Shown: positions 46,615-55,920 of the stretch, piece by piece
Layout of the letters: each line of letters opens with the position of its first letter
How positions within the stretch are numbered: the first letter of the stretch is position 1
Source: Pseudoalteromonas rubra
Lineage (GTDB): Bacteria; Pseudomonadota; Gammaproteobacteria; Enterobacterales; Alteromonadaceae
Reading direction: 5' to 3'
Assembly: GCF_001482385.1 (NCBI RefSeq)
Contig: NZ_CP013611.1
Location: 2,666,001-2,730,000 of the forward strand
DNA: 64,000 nt
Program-made: the position numbers and the translations under genes
Notes under the pieces: model-generated
Databases searched by the model: none
What the model was told of the DNA's origin: nothing
The model's input: the letters and a program-made list of their open reading frames with translations, nothing else

Positions 46615-46758
46615 ATGATAGAAATCTATTTGGTGCTTCAACTGGCAGTTACTATTGAGCCAGCTCTGTCACTAGAAGTCCTAACTGCATTGGTTGGGCT
46701 AATAGGCAAGGGTGCTTTCGCCTATTACTGGATTAATCGTATTATCAAAGAAGATTAA
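46615..46758 (+). CDS. Possible 47-aa hydrophobic protein between tnsA and the right end
   Basis: From the ATG at 46615, with CAGGAAA just before it, a short frame encodes two hydrophobic stretches (IEIYLVLQLAVTIEPALSL and VLTALVGLIGKGAFAYYWI) and a charged end. About 80 bp upstream (46531-46540) an AAGGAGGAGAT sequence has no start codon at proper distance. The family is unknown and translation is uncertain. The rest of 46308-46906 holds the tnsA upstream region and small stems (for example TCCGC/GCGGA near 46793-46805). Confidence 0.35.
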   Translation: MIEIYLVLQLAVTIEPALSLEVLTALVGLIGKGAFAYYWINRIIKED

Positions 46759-46906
46759 TACTTAATCAAAGAGGCTACGGACCTCTATAAAAAGTCCGCG
46801 AAGCGGAGCCTAACCGTATAAACAGGCATAAAAAAATAAAATTAAAATGTAGAAGCGTCTTTATCCTCAAGATGAGTTTTGGCGCTCAAAAACGCCTAAT
46901 TTAACT

Positions 46907-46972
46907 GTATGAAACTTTATTGTTCGGGATGATACTTTATTGTATGGGGTGAAACTTTATTGTTCACCCACA
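46907..46972. repeat. Tn7 right end with three closely packed TnsB-type repeats
   Basis: Three copies of a repeat like GAAACTTTATTG lie at 46907-46924, 46927-46944 and 46947-46964, spaced exactly 20 bp apart, in inverse orientation to the left-end copies. E. coli Tn7 has four overlapping sites here; I see only three. The end reads CACCCACA. Confidence 0.88.
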
Positions 46973-46977
46973 TTTAG
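46973..46977. repeat. Target site duplication, right copy
   Basis: TTTAG follows the transposon end, 20 bp from the glmS stop codon, and equals the bases before the left end. Confidence 0.9.
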
Positions 46978-46997
46978 TTCAATCAATCTAACCCAAC

Positions 46998-48818
46998 TTA
47001 CTCTACCGTAACTGACTTAGCCAGGTTACGTGGCTGGTCGACGTCGGTGCCTTTGATCACGGCAACGTAGTACGACAGTAGCTGTAGCGGGATTGTATAG
47101 ACAACTGGTGCGATGATGTCTTCTACGTGGTTCACGTTCATTACACGCATAGTGTCGTCTGATGCGAAGTTGGAGTCTTTGTCTGCGAAGACGTAGATGA
47201 TGCCACCGCGGGCGCGAACTTCTTCGACGTTTGACTTCAGCTTTTCAAGCAGCTCGTTGTTTGGCGCGACGACGATGATTGGCATGTCGGCGTCGATCAG
47301 GGCCAGTGGGCCGTGCTTTAGCTCGCCTGCGGCGTAAGCTTCGGCGTGAATGTACGAGATTTCTTTGAGCTTAAGTGCGCCTTCCATTGCGATTGGGTAC
47401 TGTGAACCACGACCCAGGAACAATGAATGGTGCTTGTCGGCGAATTCTTCTGCCAGCGCTTCGATGCCTTCGGCCATGTTCAGTGACTCTTCCAGCTTGT
47501 TTGGCAGCGTCTTGATGGCGTTCACGATCACGCTCTGGTCACGGCCTTTTTCCTGTGCGATTGACGCAGTTAGCATCAATAAGCCCACTAATTGCGTTGT
47601 GAATGCTTTCGTTGACGCAACACCAATCTCGGCACCGGCTTTGGTCATAAAGGCCAGATCGGATTCGCGTACCAGTGACGAGCCAGGCACGTTACAAATG
47701 GTCATTGAGGCCATGTAGCCCTGCTCTTTCGCCAGGCGCAGTGCCGCCAATGTATCAGCAGTTTCACCAGACTGAGAAATGGTCACAAGTAGGCTGTTTT
47801 CGTGTACGAACGACTCACGATAGCGGAATTCAGAGGCAATCTCGACATTACAGCTTACGCCTGCGTATTGCTCAAGCCAGTAACGCGCCACCATGCCTGA
47901 GTGGTAAGAGGTACCACAGGCAATGATCTGAACGTGCTTAACGTCTTTGAAGATCTGGTTTGCCTGGTCGCCAAACGCATCTACTGAGACTTTGTCGCCG
48001 TCTAAACGACCTTCCAGCGTGTTACGCACGGCCATTGGCTGCTCGTAGATTTCTTTGAGCATGTAGTGGCGGTATTCGCCTTTGCCCGACACGTCCTGAG
48101 AAATGTTGGATTCAACCACTTCGCGCTCAACCGGTTCGCCGTTGATGTCGTAAATTTCCACTGTTTCGCGGGTGATGCGCGCCACATCGCCTTCTTCTAA
48201 GAAGATAAAGTTGCGTGTTACCGCAAGCAGGGCCAGCTGATCAGAAGCGATGAAATTTTCACCCAGACCCAGGCCGATCACCAGCGGGCTGCCTGAACGG
48301 GCAACGATGATTTCGTTATCATTGGCTTTGTCGAATACCACTGTACCATAGGCACCTTCCAGCTGCTTCACTGCCGCTTTTACAGAGTCCAGCAGCGAGT
48401 CATGTTGCTGACGCAGTTGGTGGATCAGGTGGACCATAACTTCGGTATCTGTGTCAGACACAAACGTATAGCCGTCGTCTTTTAATACTGTACGTAGCGA
48501 CTCGTGATTTTCGATGATGCCGTTGTGTACCAGTGCGATCTCTTCACTTGAGATGTGTGGGTGAGCATTTACTTCGGTTACACCACCATGTGTTGCCCAA
48601 CGTGTGTGCGCAATACCTGTATGACCGCTAACGCCAGCTTCGGCTAAAGCCGCTTCCAGGTTTGCCACTTTACCCACTGCCTTGACCGTATTCAGGCTGC
48701 CTGCATTGCTTAATGCTACACCCGCTGAATCGTATCCACGGTATTCAAGGCGCTTTAGACCTTCGATCAAAATACGGTTAACAGGACGTTCTGCTACCGC
48801 ACCAACTATTCCACACAT
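46998..48818 (-). CDS. glmS: Glutamine--fructose-6-phosphate aminotransferase GlmS
   Basis: This enzyme makes glucosamine-6-phosphate, the first step to UDP-GlcNAc for peptidoglycan and LPS. The 606-aa length is normal. It starts [11 protein letters not shown] (Cys nucleophile of the glutaminase domain), has [13 protein letters not shown], and two SIS domains with ACGTSYHSG and [10 protein letters not shown]. The end [11 protein letters not shown] is the conserved stretch that also encodes the TnsD binding site. The gene is intact; the transposon lies beyond its stop. It follows a DeoR-type gene on the same strand, 31 bp away. Confidence 0.97.
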   Translation of the reverse strand: MCGIVGAVAERPVNRILIEGLKRLEYRGYDSAGVALSNAGSLNTVKAVGKVANLEAALAEAGVSGHTGIAHTRWATHGGVTEVNAHPHISSEEIALVHNGIIENHESLRTVLKDDGYTFVSDTDTEVMVHLIHQLRQQHDSLLDSVKAAVKQLEGAYGTVVFDKANDNEIIVARSGSPLVIGLGLGENFIASDQLALLAVTRNFIFLEEGDVARITRETVEIYDINGEPVEREVVESNISQDVSGKGEYRHYMLKEIYEQPMAVRNTLEGRLDGDKVSVDAFGDQANQIFKDVKHVQIIACGTSYHSGMVARYWLEQYAGVSCNVEIASEFRYRESFVHENSLLVTISQSGETADTLAALRLAKEQGYMASMTICNVPGSSLVRESDLAFMTKAGAEIGVASTKAFTTQLVGLLMLTASIAQEKGRDQSVIVNAIKTLPNKLEESLNMAEGIEALAEEFADKHHSLFLGRGSQYPIAMEGALKLKEISYIHAEAYAAGELKHGPLALIDADMPIIVVAPNNELLEKLKSNVEEVRARGGIIYVFADKDSNFASDDTMRVMNVNHVEDIIAPVVYTIPLQLLSYYVAVIKGTDVDQPRNLAKSVTVE

Positions 48819-48849
48819 AAATTCTCCATTATTTGCACTTTGTGTGTTG

Positions 48850-49620
48850 TCACTCTACCTCTGCACAGATCAACTGCACGCCACGGGCCTCGATCGCCTG
48901 GCGCAAGTCGGCGGCCAGGTTGTTGTCGGTGATCAAGGTCGTGACCTGATCCCAGGGCAATTCTAAATTCGGTATTCTACGGCCGATCTTTTCAGATTCG
49001 ACCAGCACAACCACGTCACGGGCCGCTTCGGCCATGACCTGGCTGAGTCCCACCAGCTCGTTGAACGTGGTGGTCCCCCTTGCCACATCAATGCCGTCGG
49101 CACCGATGAACAGGGTATCAAAATCGTAAGAGCGCAAAACCTGCTCGGCAACCTGCCCCTGAAAAGACTCCGAATGCGGGTCCCAGGTGCCACCGGTCAT
49201 CAATAAGGTTGGCTCGTTTTCCAGTGCCAACAAGCGGTTAGCAATATTAATGGCATTGGTCATCACCACCAGCCCGCGCTTTTGCGCCAGCTCCGGGATC
49301 ATCGCCGCCGTTGTGCGGCCACTGTCGATGATGATGCGGTGATGATCTTTAATCAATGTAGCTGCCGCTCTGGCAATTGCCACTTTACGTAGCGTATCGC
49401 GCTCATCATCGCCTTTGGCGACTATCTCTTGTGGCAGCGCCACCGCACCACCGTAGCGACGCAGTAACAGGCCGCTTTTTTCCAAAGCGGTTAAGTCCTT
49501 TCGAATCGTAACTTCTGATGTGGCAAATTCACTGGCTAACGCCTCTACGCTGACTTCGCCCTGAGAATTCACCATGGCAAGGATTGTATGTCTACGTTGT
49601 TGTGTATTGCGTTTGGTCAT
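48850..49620 (-). CDS. DeoR-family transcriptional regulator, likely of glmS
   Basis: The 256-aa product has an N-terminal DeoR winged helix ([38 protein letters not shown]) and a C-terminal sugar-phosphate sensor domain with [15 protein letters not shown] and FIGADGID. DeoR regulators of this type sense phosphosugars. The gene stands 31 bp upstream of glmS in the same direction in a probable operon, so control by amino-sugar phosphates is likely (inference). Confidence 0.9.
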   Translation of the reverse strand: MTKRNTQQRRHTILAMVNSQGEVSVEALASEFATSEVTIRKDLTALEKSGLLLRRYGGAVALPQEIVAKGDDERDTLRKVAIARAAATLIKDHHRIIIDSGRTTAAMIPELAQKRGLVVMTNAINIANRLLALENEPTLLMTGGTWDPHSESFQGQVAEQVLRSYDFDTLFIGADGIDVARGTTTFNELVGLSQVMAEAARDVVVLVESEKIGRRIPNLELPWDQVTTLITDNNLAADLRQAIEARGVQLICAEVE

Positions 49621-49642
49621 CGTGGTTTTTTATTAAGTTATA

Positions 49643-49693
49643 AGTTTCGTTTCGAATGTTGTGAGATTATAGTCGAAACTTACGAATCGAAAC
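49643..49693. promoter_or_regulatory. Repeated TTTCG/CGAAA motifs upstream of the DeoR-type gene
   Basis: AGTTTCG and TTTCGAA at about 49643-49655 face TCGAAACT and ATCGAAAC at 49673-49693. AGTTTCG and CGAAACT are exact inverted copies. The spacing and position just before the gene suggest an autoregulatory operator. The rest of the gap to 49954 contains no recognisable gene. Confidence 0.5.
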
Positions 49694-49954
49694 AAGTTAA
49701 ATTTTAATCATGGTTTTAAAGTATGGGATTGAGTATGCATTGGGCATAACGAAACCTATCTACTGCGCAGGCTGTGAGTGGTTACCGGCTCTTTGGCCGG
49801 GATGATGTTAGAGGCTCGCTGGCCGGGATAACAGCTGTTGTGGTCAATAAAGCGAGCCGTGACTTTATTAAGCTTGAATGATAGCCGGTTTGTTTGACTT
49901 CACATCCGTTAGCAGGATGCTAAAATACGCGGGTGTATCAAATATGGGGAAAAT

Positions 49955-50722
49955 GTGGTGTCGGCTCGGATCAGACAAGAATGGCTACTTTCGCTGTGCG
50001 GCTGGACGCTGGTGATTGGCTTTCTGACCTTTATAGACTTGCTGCACGACTGGTCGGTCCCAGAAGACGAACGCCTCAATAACCCGCTGTGGTGGGCAGT
50101 GCAGGAATGGGGGCTTTGGTACCTGTTGTCTCCGCTGGTTTTTCGCGCGCTGGCGCAGCTTGAGCCCGCTCCCCGGGTAAACACCCGGCTATTTTTAAAA
50201 ATCATGGCGGGCGCCTACTTCATGGCCATGCTGTTACAGGCCCTGTTTGATTTGGTGGCACTGGACGACCCCATCGCCTATACCCTCTATTACTTTGCGC
50301 CGGCGCATCTGCTGGTCCTGTTTGTCCTCACCATTTTGTGGCACACCCAATTTCGCACCATTGCAGAGCAAAACCAGGCACATCCTGTGCTGTGGGCAGA
50401 TCAGGGCAAAGACAAAGCGCCGGTCGCGTTTAATGACATTACCCATGTCACGGCGGCCAGTAACTATATGGAGATCCACACGCGCACACAGCAATACCTA
50501 AAACGTGGCACACTCAAAGAGCTGATGGCGCAGCTGCCGCCTCAGTTTATTCGCACCCACCGCTCTCATGTGGTCAACCTGTACGCCATAGACAGGATCC
50601 AGAACAAGCCTTCTGGTAGTGCCATTATTCAGCTCAGCAGTGGCGCTCAGGTTGCGCTAAGCAAAGGCTATAAGCAGGATGTAAAAGCACGGTTTGCACA
50701 AAAAGCCGGCGTTGTTTCCTAA
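49955..50722 (+). CDS. Membrane LytTR-type regulator
   Basis: The 255-aa product has about four hydrophobic segments in its first ~140 residues and a C-terminal LytTR DNA-binding domain: HVTAASNYMEIHT, RGTLKELMAQLPPQFIRTHR, SHVVNLYAIDRI and LSKGYKQDVKARF. It starts at tandem GTG codons with GGGGA before them. It probably controls the adjacent receptor-like gene. An IS element now separates the two. Confidence 0.85.
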   Translation: MVSARIRQEWLLSLCGWTLVIGFLTFIDLLHDWSVPEDERLNNPLWWAVQEWGLWYLLSPLVFRALAQLEPAPRVNTRLFLKIMAGAYFMAMLLQALFDLVALDDPIAYTLYYFAPAHLLVLFVLTILWHTQFRTIAEQNQAHPVLWADQGKDKAPVAFNDITHVTAASNYMEIHTRTQQYLKRGTLKELMAQLPPQFIRTHRSHVVNLYAIDRIQNKPSGSAIIQLSSGAQVALSKGYKQDVKARFAQKAGVVS

Positions 50723-50739
50723 ATCATTGAACTAATTTA

Positions 50740-51741
50740 GCCTTATGTGATCAGATCTCGAAAGCAAACACAGAGGCTGAACTTTGAAAGAAAAGCGTAT
50801 CACCAACTGGCGCGAATACAACAAAGCCCTTATCGCCAGAGGCAACATCCAACTTTGGTTTTCCGAGGATGCGATTGAACAGTGGAACAACACGCAACAT
50901 CACGGCGGTAAAGGCCGGGCTAATCATTTCTCAGAGCTGGCGATTGAGACCTGCCTGACTTTACGGGCTGTATTTCGCTTGTCTCTTCGAGCTGCACAGG
51001 GTTTTGTTTCCTCATTAATATCAATGATGAAGCTTGATTTGGATACGCCAACTTATAGCTGTTTGTGCAAGCGTAGTGCAGAGCTGGCAGTTCGCTATAG
51101 GCCACACTCCAGTGCATCCGGAGGCATTGATATTGTGGTTGATAGCACTGGTTTGAAGGTGTACGGAAATGGTGAGTGGCACGCAAGAAAACATGGTGCA
51201 AACAAGCGCCGAACATGGCGAAAGCTACACCTGGCAGTTGATCCAGATACACACCAAATCGTAGGCGCTGAGTTGTCCACAGTGTCTGTAGCTGATTCAG
51301 AAGTTTTGGGTGACCTACTCAGACCATTGCGCAGGAAGATCAGCTCAGTTAAAGCAGATGGTGCTTATGATACCAGAGGCTGTTATGCCGAAGTAGCAGC
51401 TAAAAAGGCCGAAGCAGTGATCCCACCAAGGAGTAACGCACAGTTGTGGGAGGATGGACATGCTCGCAACAGCGCGGTCATTTTAACAAAGCATATAGGC
51501 AGCAGTGAGTGGAAAAAATGTGTGAACTACCATCAACGTTCACTGGCGGAAACGGCAATGTACCGATACAAACAGCTAATGGGTGACAAGCTGGTCAGTC
51601 GTGGATTCAATCAGCAACACACTGAAGCGATGATCAAAGTGAAAGTACTCAATAGAATGACTAGGCTAGGTATGCCTGAATATCAGGGAAGCAGTTGAAA
51701 TCTCGGTGTTACCTAAGTTATCTGGATTTGATCAACAAGGC
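50740..51741 (+). mobile_element. IS5-family insertion sequence (IS903-like group)
   Basis: The transposase gene is flanked by imperfect inverted ends: GCCTTATGTGATCAGATC from 50740 and, inverted from 51741, GCCTTGTTGATCAAATCC. The ends resemble those of the IS903 group. No target duplication is visible (flanks ACTAATTTA and CCAAAAAGC), so the insertion may be old or the exact ends are off by a few bases. Confidence 0.75.
50784..51698 (+). CDS. IS5-family transposase
   Basis: A 304-aa DDE transposase of the IS903 type. It has ITNWREYNKALIARGNIQLW at the start, ETCLTLRAVFRLSLRAAQGF, and the catalytic region with IDIVVDSTGLKVYG, VKADGAYDTR and a final Glu in RSLAETAMYRYK. It appears intact and starts with TTG after AGAGG. 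Confidence 0.88.
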   Translation: MKEKRITNWREYNKALIARGNIQLWFSEDAIEQWNNTQHHGGKGRANHFSELAIETCLTLRAVFRLSLRAAQGFVSSLISMMKLDLDTPTYSCLCKRSAELAVRYRPHSSASGGIDIVVDSTGLKVYGNGEWHARKHGANKRRTWRKLHLAVDPDTHQIVGAELSTVSVADSEVLGDLLRPLRRKISSVKADGAYDTRGCYAEVAAKKAEAVIPPRSNAQLWEDGHARNSAVILTKHIGSSEWKKCVNYHQRSLAETAMYRYKQLMGDKLVSRGFNQQHTEAMIKVKVLNRMTRLGMPEYQGSS

Positions 51742-51771
51742 CCAAAAAGCCTGAAATGCCCCCTGTCCATT

Positions 51772-51810
51772 CGTCCCACATCCGCCGGGATTAGCAAACG
51801 TCTCACATCC
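51772..51810 (+). promoter_or_regulatory. Direct repeat, candidate LytTR binding sites before the receptor gene
   Basis: CGTCCCACATCC (51772-51783) and CGTCTCACATCC (51799-51810) differ in one base and lie about 90-130 bp before the receptor ATG. LytTR proteins bind imperfect direct repeats, though usual spacing is slightly shorter. Confidence 0.35.
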
Positions 51811-51901
51811 ATTCATCCCTGCCAGCCACAACTGGCCCCTAAGCTTTTGTTTCTCTTGGTTTGAATCCCTTAAAATAGGTCAAACTTTCAAGGAGCGTTA
51901 T

Positions 51902-53869
51902 ATGAATCCAATAAAATCAGCTCTGCTGCCCTCGCTGCTGGTGTGCACCCTGTTCACACCGGTTTATGCTCAGCAGCAGGCCGACAAAGTGTTTGATCAG
52001 GCTGCGCTGGCCCAGTTTAATGCCCAGCATGCTCTGGATCTGCTCAACCAGCTGCCCACTTTCGTGCTGAGCGAAGGCAACAACGAGCGGGGCCTCAGCG
52101 GCGCCAGCAGCAATGTGTTGATCGACGGCACCGTGCCCTTGTCCAAATCCGATTCCATTGAAACCCTGCTGCGCCAGCTGCCAATCAGTCAGATAGCCAG
52201 CCTGGCACTCTATACCGGCCAACATCCGTTCAGCCAGCTCAGTGAATACACTCAGGTGGTGAACATTACGACCCAAGATCAGGGGGCCACCCTTGACTGG
52301 CGCGCCAAGTTGCAGTCGCAGCACAGCTACCATGAGCTGAGCGAAGCCATGCTGAGTATGCAAACCCGCCTTGCTCAGTGGCAGCACACGGTGAGTGTGA
52401 AATGGGTGAATAACCATGCCTATTCGTCTGGTGAACTGGCGCTGTTTTCCGATCCACGACAACAGCAGGCCTCTGAGGTGCAACAAGAGCACTTTGCTGA
52501 GCGGCAACAGGGGGCTCAGTTTGCTCTGATCAGTCGCAAACAGCTCGAAAACGGTACCTTGCAACTGAATGCCTCGGCACAACACACCGACTGGCTGACC
52601 CGCTATCGCTGGACACCGGCAGTGCCTGAGCCCATGAATGGCACGACCGACGACGAAACTGAGAAAGAATACGAGCTGGGTTTTGACTGGCTGAGAGAGA
52701 CTGCCTCAGAGTGGCAGCTTCAGCTCACAGGCCTTGCCAGGCGTGAGCAATCGGACTTGTCTATACAAGAATGGCAGCATCAGGAGGCGGCATTAACTAC
52801 CTTTGAGCAGCGTGAGCATGCGCGCGAGCAGGTACTCAGGCTGGCTTATGGCAATCCGACACATGCGCTGCAGCCCAGTATCGGTATCGAAGGCAGCTAC
52901 AACTCGGTCACCGCCGACACTCAGGACGGTGGCGACCCGCTCAGCAGCAAGGTTACCGAAACACGGTTTGAGCCTTTTCTGGCCGCCAGCTGGCAAATTG
53001 CACCGCAATGGCAAGTGTCGGGCAAACTCGCGCTGGAACAGGCGACCCTGAAATCCGGCACTCACGCTGAGCAGACTGTGAAACATCGCCTGTTAAAGCC
53101 TCAGCTTAAACTGGGCTACGACCTCAGTGAAGCCTCACAACTGACTTTCAGCGCCCAGCACCAGGTTGAGCAGCTGGACTTCGGACTGTTCCAGACTTCC
53201 CAGAGCAGTGGCTTTGTACGTACGCAAAATGGCAGCAAGCAGCTCAAACCCATGCAGTACACCGAGCTGATGCTCACCTGGCAATATGCCCTGGCCGATC
53301 TGTTTGAGTTTACGCTCAGCCCGCTTTATCAGTGGCAACAGGATATCCACGAATATCAGCTGCAAGCCAATGGCAATGGTGCCATCACCAACGCTGGGCG
53401 CGCCCGCTACTTTGGCCTGGACAGCGAGTGGAGCTTTAATACCAGCCGTCTGCTCAGTGCCAGCCGCATTGAACTGAGCTACACCTGGCGCGATGCGCGT
53501 TATAAAGACCCATTGAGTGGCACGCGACCCATTACAGATCTGACCCCGCACGAGTTAATCATCGGATTCCGTCGCGATCAAACCCGCTTATCCTGGGGCG
53601 TTGAGGCGTTTTTGCCTACCCGTTTGCAAGAATACTTCCATGATGAAGTCTTTACAGAGCGCGCCAGTACTGAGCTCAGTGCATTTGTACAGACCCAGGT
53701 TGGACAGGGATTGTCACTCAGGGCCGAGATGAACACGCTGAATAAGGCCAAATATCAATATGTCAGAGCACTTTACGCGCCCGACCGTAGCCAGCCACTG
53801 GCAAGTAAAGAAGTGCTGGATGAAACTATCCAGCCGCAATTCAGCCTGACACTCAGTGGCCGCCTCTAG
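51902..53869 (+). CDS. TonB-dependent-receptor-like outer membrane protein
   Basis: The 655-aa product has a signal peptide (cleavage after VYA), a short plug-like domain with GASSNVLIDGTVPLSKSD and IETLLRQLPISQIASLALY (about 60-120), and then a long beta-barrel pattern of alternating aromatic and polar residues ending in FSLTLSGRL, a terminal-strand signature. It lacks an obvious TonB box and is shorter than most receptors. The ligand is unknown. The upstream LytTR gene probably regulates it. Confidence 0.75.
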   Translation: MNPIKSALLPSLLVCTLFTPVYAQQQADKVFDQAALAQFNAQHALDLLNQLPTFVLSEGNNERGLSGASSNVLIDGTVPLSKSDSIETLLRQLPISQIASLALYTGQHPFSQLSEYTQVVNITTQDQGATLDWRAKLQSQHSYHELSEAMLSMQTRLAQWQHTVSVKWVNNHAYSSGELALFSDPRQQQASEVQQEHFAERQQGAQFALISRKQLENGTLQLNASAQHTDWLTRYRWTPAVPEPMNGTTDDETEKEYELGFDWLRETASEWQLQLTGLARREQSDLSIQEWQHQEAALTTFEQREHAREQVLRLAYGNPTHALQPSIGIEGSYNSVTADTQDGGDPLSSKVTETRFEPFLAASWQIAPQWQVSGKLALEQATLKSGTHAEQTVKHRLLKPQLKLGYDLSEASQLTFSAQHQVEQLDFGLFQTSQSSGFVRTQNGSKQLKPMQYTELMLTWQYALADLFEFTLSPLYQWQQDIHEYQLQANGNGAITNAGRARYFGLDSEWSFNTSRLLSASRIELSYTWRDARYKDPLSGTRPITDLTPHELIIGFRRDQTRLSWGVEAFLPTRLQEYFHDEVFTERASTELSAFVQTQVGQGLSLRAEMNTLNKAKYQYVRALYAPDRSQPLASKEVLDETIQPQFSLTLSGRL

Positions 53870-53953
53870 CCGGGGTCGGCCACTGGCTGTTGCAGAAAAA
53901 TTCAGCCATAATGAGCTTGATAAATATAGTTAAATACAAGGAAGAACACCTAT

Positions 53954-54859
53954 ATGACAAGACTCATCGGTTTTTTGTTCATTATTTTGGTATCGGCATG
54001 CACGCAGGCCAGCATCACCCCCTGGATCTCATTTGAGCTGGACAATGGCCACATTAAAGTCCCGGTGACGGTGGCTGGTAAACAAAGCATGGCTATCCTG
54101 GACACCGGTGCCCAGGGCAACGCCATCAATCAGAATTTTATCGACTTCCACCAACTGAACCTGGCGCATCATGGCCATGTCCAGGTCCAGGTCCAGGGAG
54201 TGCATAATACTGAACGCAGAAAGCAATATGGCAATGCCGACGTGGAGATATTTGGGATCAAAACCAAACTGAACCAGCTGGCAGCAGTAAACATGGGCAA
54301 TCCGCAGAACAGCCTGCTGATTGGCGCGGGGTTTTTCAGCCAGTTTGTGGTTCAGATTGACTATCCCAACAGCCGCATACGTATGGTGACCCGAGATGTG
54401 ATAAACGTGGCAGAGCACGAAAACATCAAGACCCAGCCGCACAAAGGTTCTGGCCTGCCGATTGTCCAGGTTGAGATGGCTGGCAAAAAAGTCTGGCTAT
54501 TACTCGATACTGGCAGCAACAGCGGCGTGTTGATTAGTCGCCGCCTTGCCGAAGGGCTAGACTTGATCGGGCCGGAAGACCACCAAATGGTGTCGCAGGG
54601 TGTCAACGCGCAAAGTGCGCTGCGAACCACCCAACTGGAAGAGCTCACATTCGGTCCCTTTGTATTGTCAAACGTGCAACTTGCTTACCCGGAAAAAGGC
54701 CATAAGCTCTCTCCCCTTAAGCAATATGCACACACTTCGAGCATGATCAAAGGCAAAAGAGTCAAAGGCATACTTGGCTATGATGTACTTAAGCATTTTC
54801 TGGTTACACTGGATTATGCACGTGGCAACATGCACCTGAGCGTACCAGAAAAGCTCTGA
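53954..54859 (+). CDS. Retropepsin-like aspartic protease, putative lipoprotein
   Basis: The 301-aa product has a signal segment with lipobox VSAC (Cys near residue 16). It contains two aspartic-protease half-sites: MAILDTGAQGNAI near residue 50 and WLLLDTGSNSGVLI near 185. Later residues include GILGYDVLKHFLVTLDYA, typical of this fold. Two DTG sites in one chain suggest a pepsin-like single-chain arrangement, or one functional plus one degenerate repeat. The substrate is unknown; it probably acts in the periplasm. Confidence 0.8.
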   Translation: MTRLIGFLFIILVSACTQASITPWISFELDNGHIKVPVTVAGKQSMAILDTGAQGNAINQNFIDFHQLNLAHHGHVQVQVQGVHNTERRKQYGNADVEIFGIKTKLNQLAAVNMGNPQNSLLIGAGFFSQFVVQIDYPNSRIRMVTRDVINVAEHENIKTQPHKGSGLPIVQVEMAGKKVWLLLDTGSNSGVLISRRLAEGLDLIGPEDHQMVSQGVNAQSALRTTQLEELTFGPFVLSNVQLAYPEKGHKLSPLKQYAHTSSMIKGKRVKGILGYDVLKHFLVTLDYARGNMHLSVPEKL

Positions 54860-54933
54860 GCGGATATTTTCTGCTTAACCGGGCCTGCTCGTCTATACTT
54901 AATGACCACAGTAAGTAAACACGAGGAGGTCCC

Positions 54934-55407
54934 ATGACTCATCGTATCAGTGCCTACTTAGACACACACCTCATCCCTTATCGCGTCATCGAACACGTCG
55001 AAAGTCAGTCGTCATTTGCTTCGGCCTATCTCAGCCAAATCCCGTTGCCCCAACTGGCAAAAGCGGTGATGCTGGAAGACCACGAAAGCAAACGTCTGAT
55101 GGCCGTGCTGCCGGCCAATTACAAAATCAGCCTGAGCAGCCTCAGTGACGCCCTGAAACGGCGCTTTCACCTGATGAAAGAACGCCAGGTATATCGGTTG
55201 TTTTCGGACTGCAGCCCGGGGGCAATTCCCCCCATTGCCGACGCCTATCACCTGGATACAGTGTACGACGATCTACTGCTGAATCAGCCCCATGTATACA
55301 TAGAATCAGGCGACCATCGTCACCTGTTAAAGCTTGCGCAGGCCGATTTTCGCCAGCTGATGGAAAACGCCAAACATCTGCGTTTTAGCCACGAGACGAT
55401 GCATTAA
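54934..55407 (+). CDS. YbaK-domain aminoacyl-tRNA deacylase-like protein
   Basis: The 157-aa product resembles the YbaK/ProX editing domain: SQSSFASAYLSQIP, AKAVMLEDHESKRLMAVLPA, and SPGAIPPIADAYHLDTVYDD, where the GxIPP-type motif is typical. The family removes wrongly attached amino acids from tRNA. The specificity is not predictable. AGGAGG precedes the ATG. Confidence 0.82.
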   Translation: MTHRISAYLDTHLIPYRVIEHVESQSSFASAYLSQIPLPQLAKAVMLEDHESKRLMAVLPANYKISLSSLSDALKRRFHLMKERQVYRLFSDCSPGAIPPIADAYHLDTVYDDLLLNQPHVYIESGDHRHLLKLAQADFRQLMENAKHLRFSHETMH

Positions 55408-55440
55408 CGTAAGCCTGCGCTTTGCAATGCAGGCGCGCTG

Positions 55441-55746
55441 CTAAAGCGTTCCTTTGTTCAAAGGCATCACAAATCGGCAATGGCCGTCGCTGACATTGCC
55501 GATCATTTCATCGTAGGCTGTTTCCATATCAAACGTTGCCTGCGTGGCACCCAATTCCGCCAGCACCAGCTCAGCTTCGCGCAGGGAATTGTAGGTCATG
55601 GTCTTGCCCTGACGATCAGTCAGTAAATGATAATTTCCCAGCGCATCCAGTCCACCGGCGAGATAATGGTTAGAGTCGGCATAGCTGAGGATCACAGCAT
55701 CCATATGGTTCTGATCAAGCTCACTTTTTAGTTCGGAACGTAACAT
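55441..55746 (-). CDS. DUF6482-like protein
   Basis: A small cytoplasmic protein of 101 aa. The pattern (HYLAGGLDALGNYHLL, TYNSLREAELVLAEL, TAYDEMIG) resembles the DUF6482 family, whose function is unknown. The ATG at 55746 has AGGGGG in front, while the longer frame from 55797 has no such signal. Confidence 0.6.
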   Translation of the reverse strand: MLRSELKSELDQNHMDAVILSYADSNHYLAGGLDALGNYHLLTDRQGKTMTYNSLREAELVLAELGATQATFDMETAYDEMIGNVSDGHCRFVMPLNKGTL

Positions 55747-55920
55747 AAAGGCCCCCTGACGGTACGGAATTAAGATGCAGGGCTGAGCCCTGATCACAAA
55801 GGTAAGTTTAGCTCAATTTACGTACAGTTCAGGCAGAGCGATCAGCCTGGTCCAACAAGAGTGGCAAAAATTCCCAACTTATATACAATCAAAACAAACA
55901 ATAATAACGCCGAATCGCCC

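Larger units (their letters stand above)
30418..46972. mobile_element. Complete Tn7-type transposon at attTn7 downstream of glmS
   Basis: The element is 16,555 bp. It starts TGTGGGCTAGCAATAAAG and ends, read inwards from 46972, TGTGGGTGAACAATAAAG. A 5-bp duplication (TTTAG) flanks it, and multiple repeats of about 18 bp lie inside both ends. It carries tnsA, B, C, D and E in the classical order with tnsA nearest the glmS-proximal right end. Insertion is about 20 bp beyond the glmS stop, as expected for TnsD-directed transposition. Cargo lies between the left end and tnsE. All five Tns proteins look full length, so the element may be active. The cargo is visibly more AT-rich than the flanking chromosome. 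Confidence 0.95.

Noticed and set aside
30418..46972. CRISPR-associated Tn7 (Cascade or Cas12k type)
   Set aside because: No cas genes or repeat-spacer array are present; tnsD and tnsE are both there, as in classical Tn7.
50740..51741. Target duplication of the IS5-family element
   Set aside because: The nine bases on either side do not match, so I do not report one.
51917..52585. Long minus-strand frame inside the receptor-like gene
   Set aside because: It has no family resemblance and no ribosome-binding site. The plus-strand frame has a signal peptide and barrel pattern, so this is an antisense shadow.
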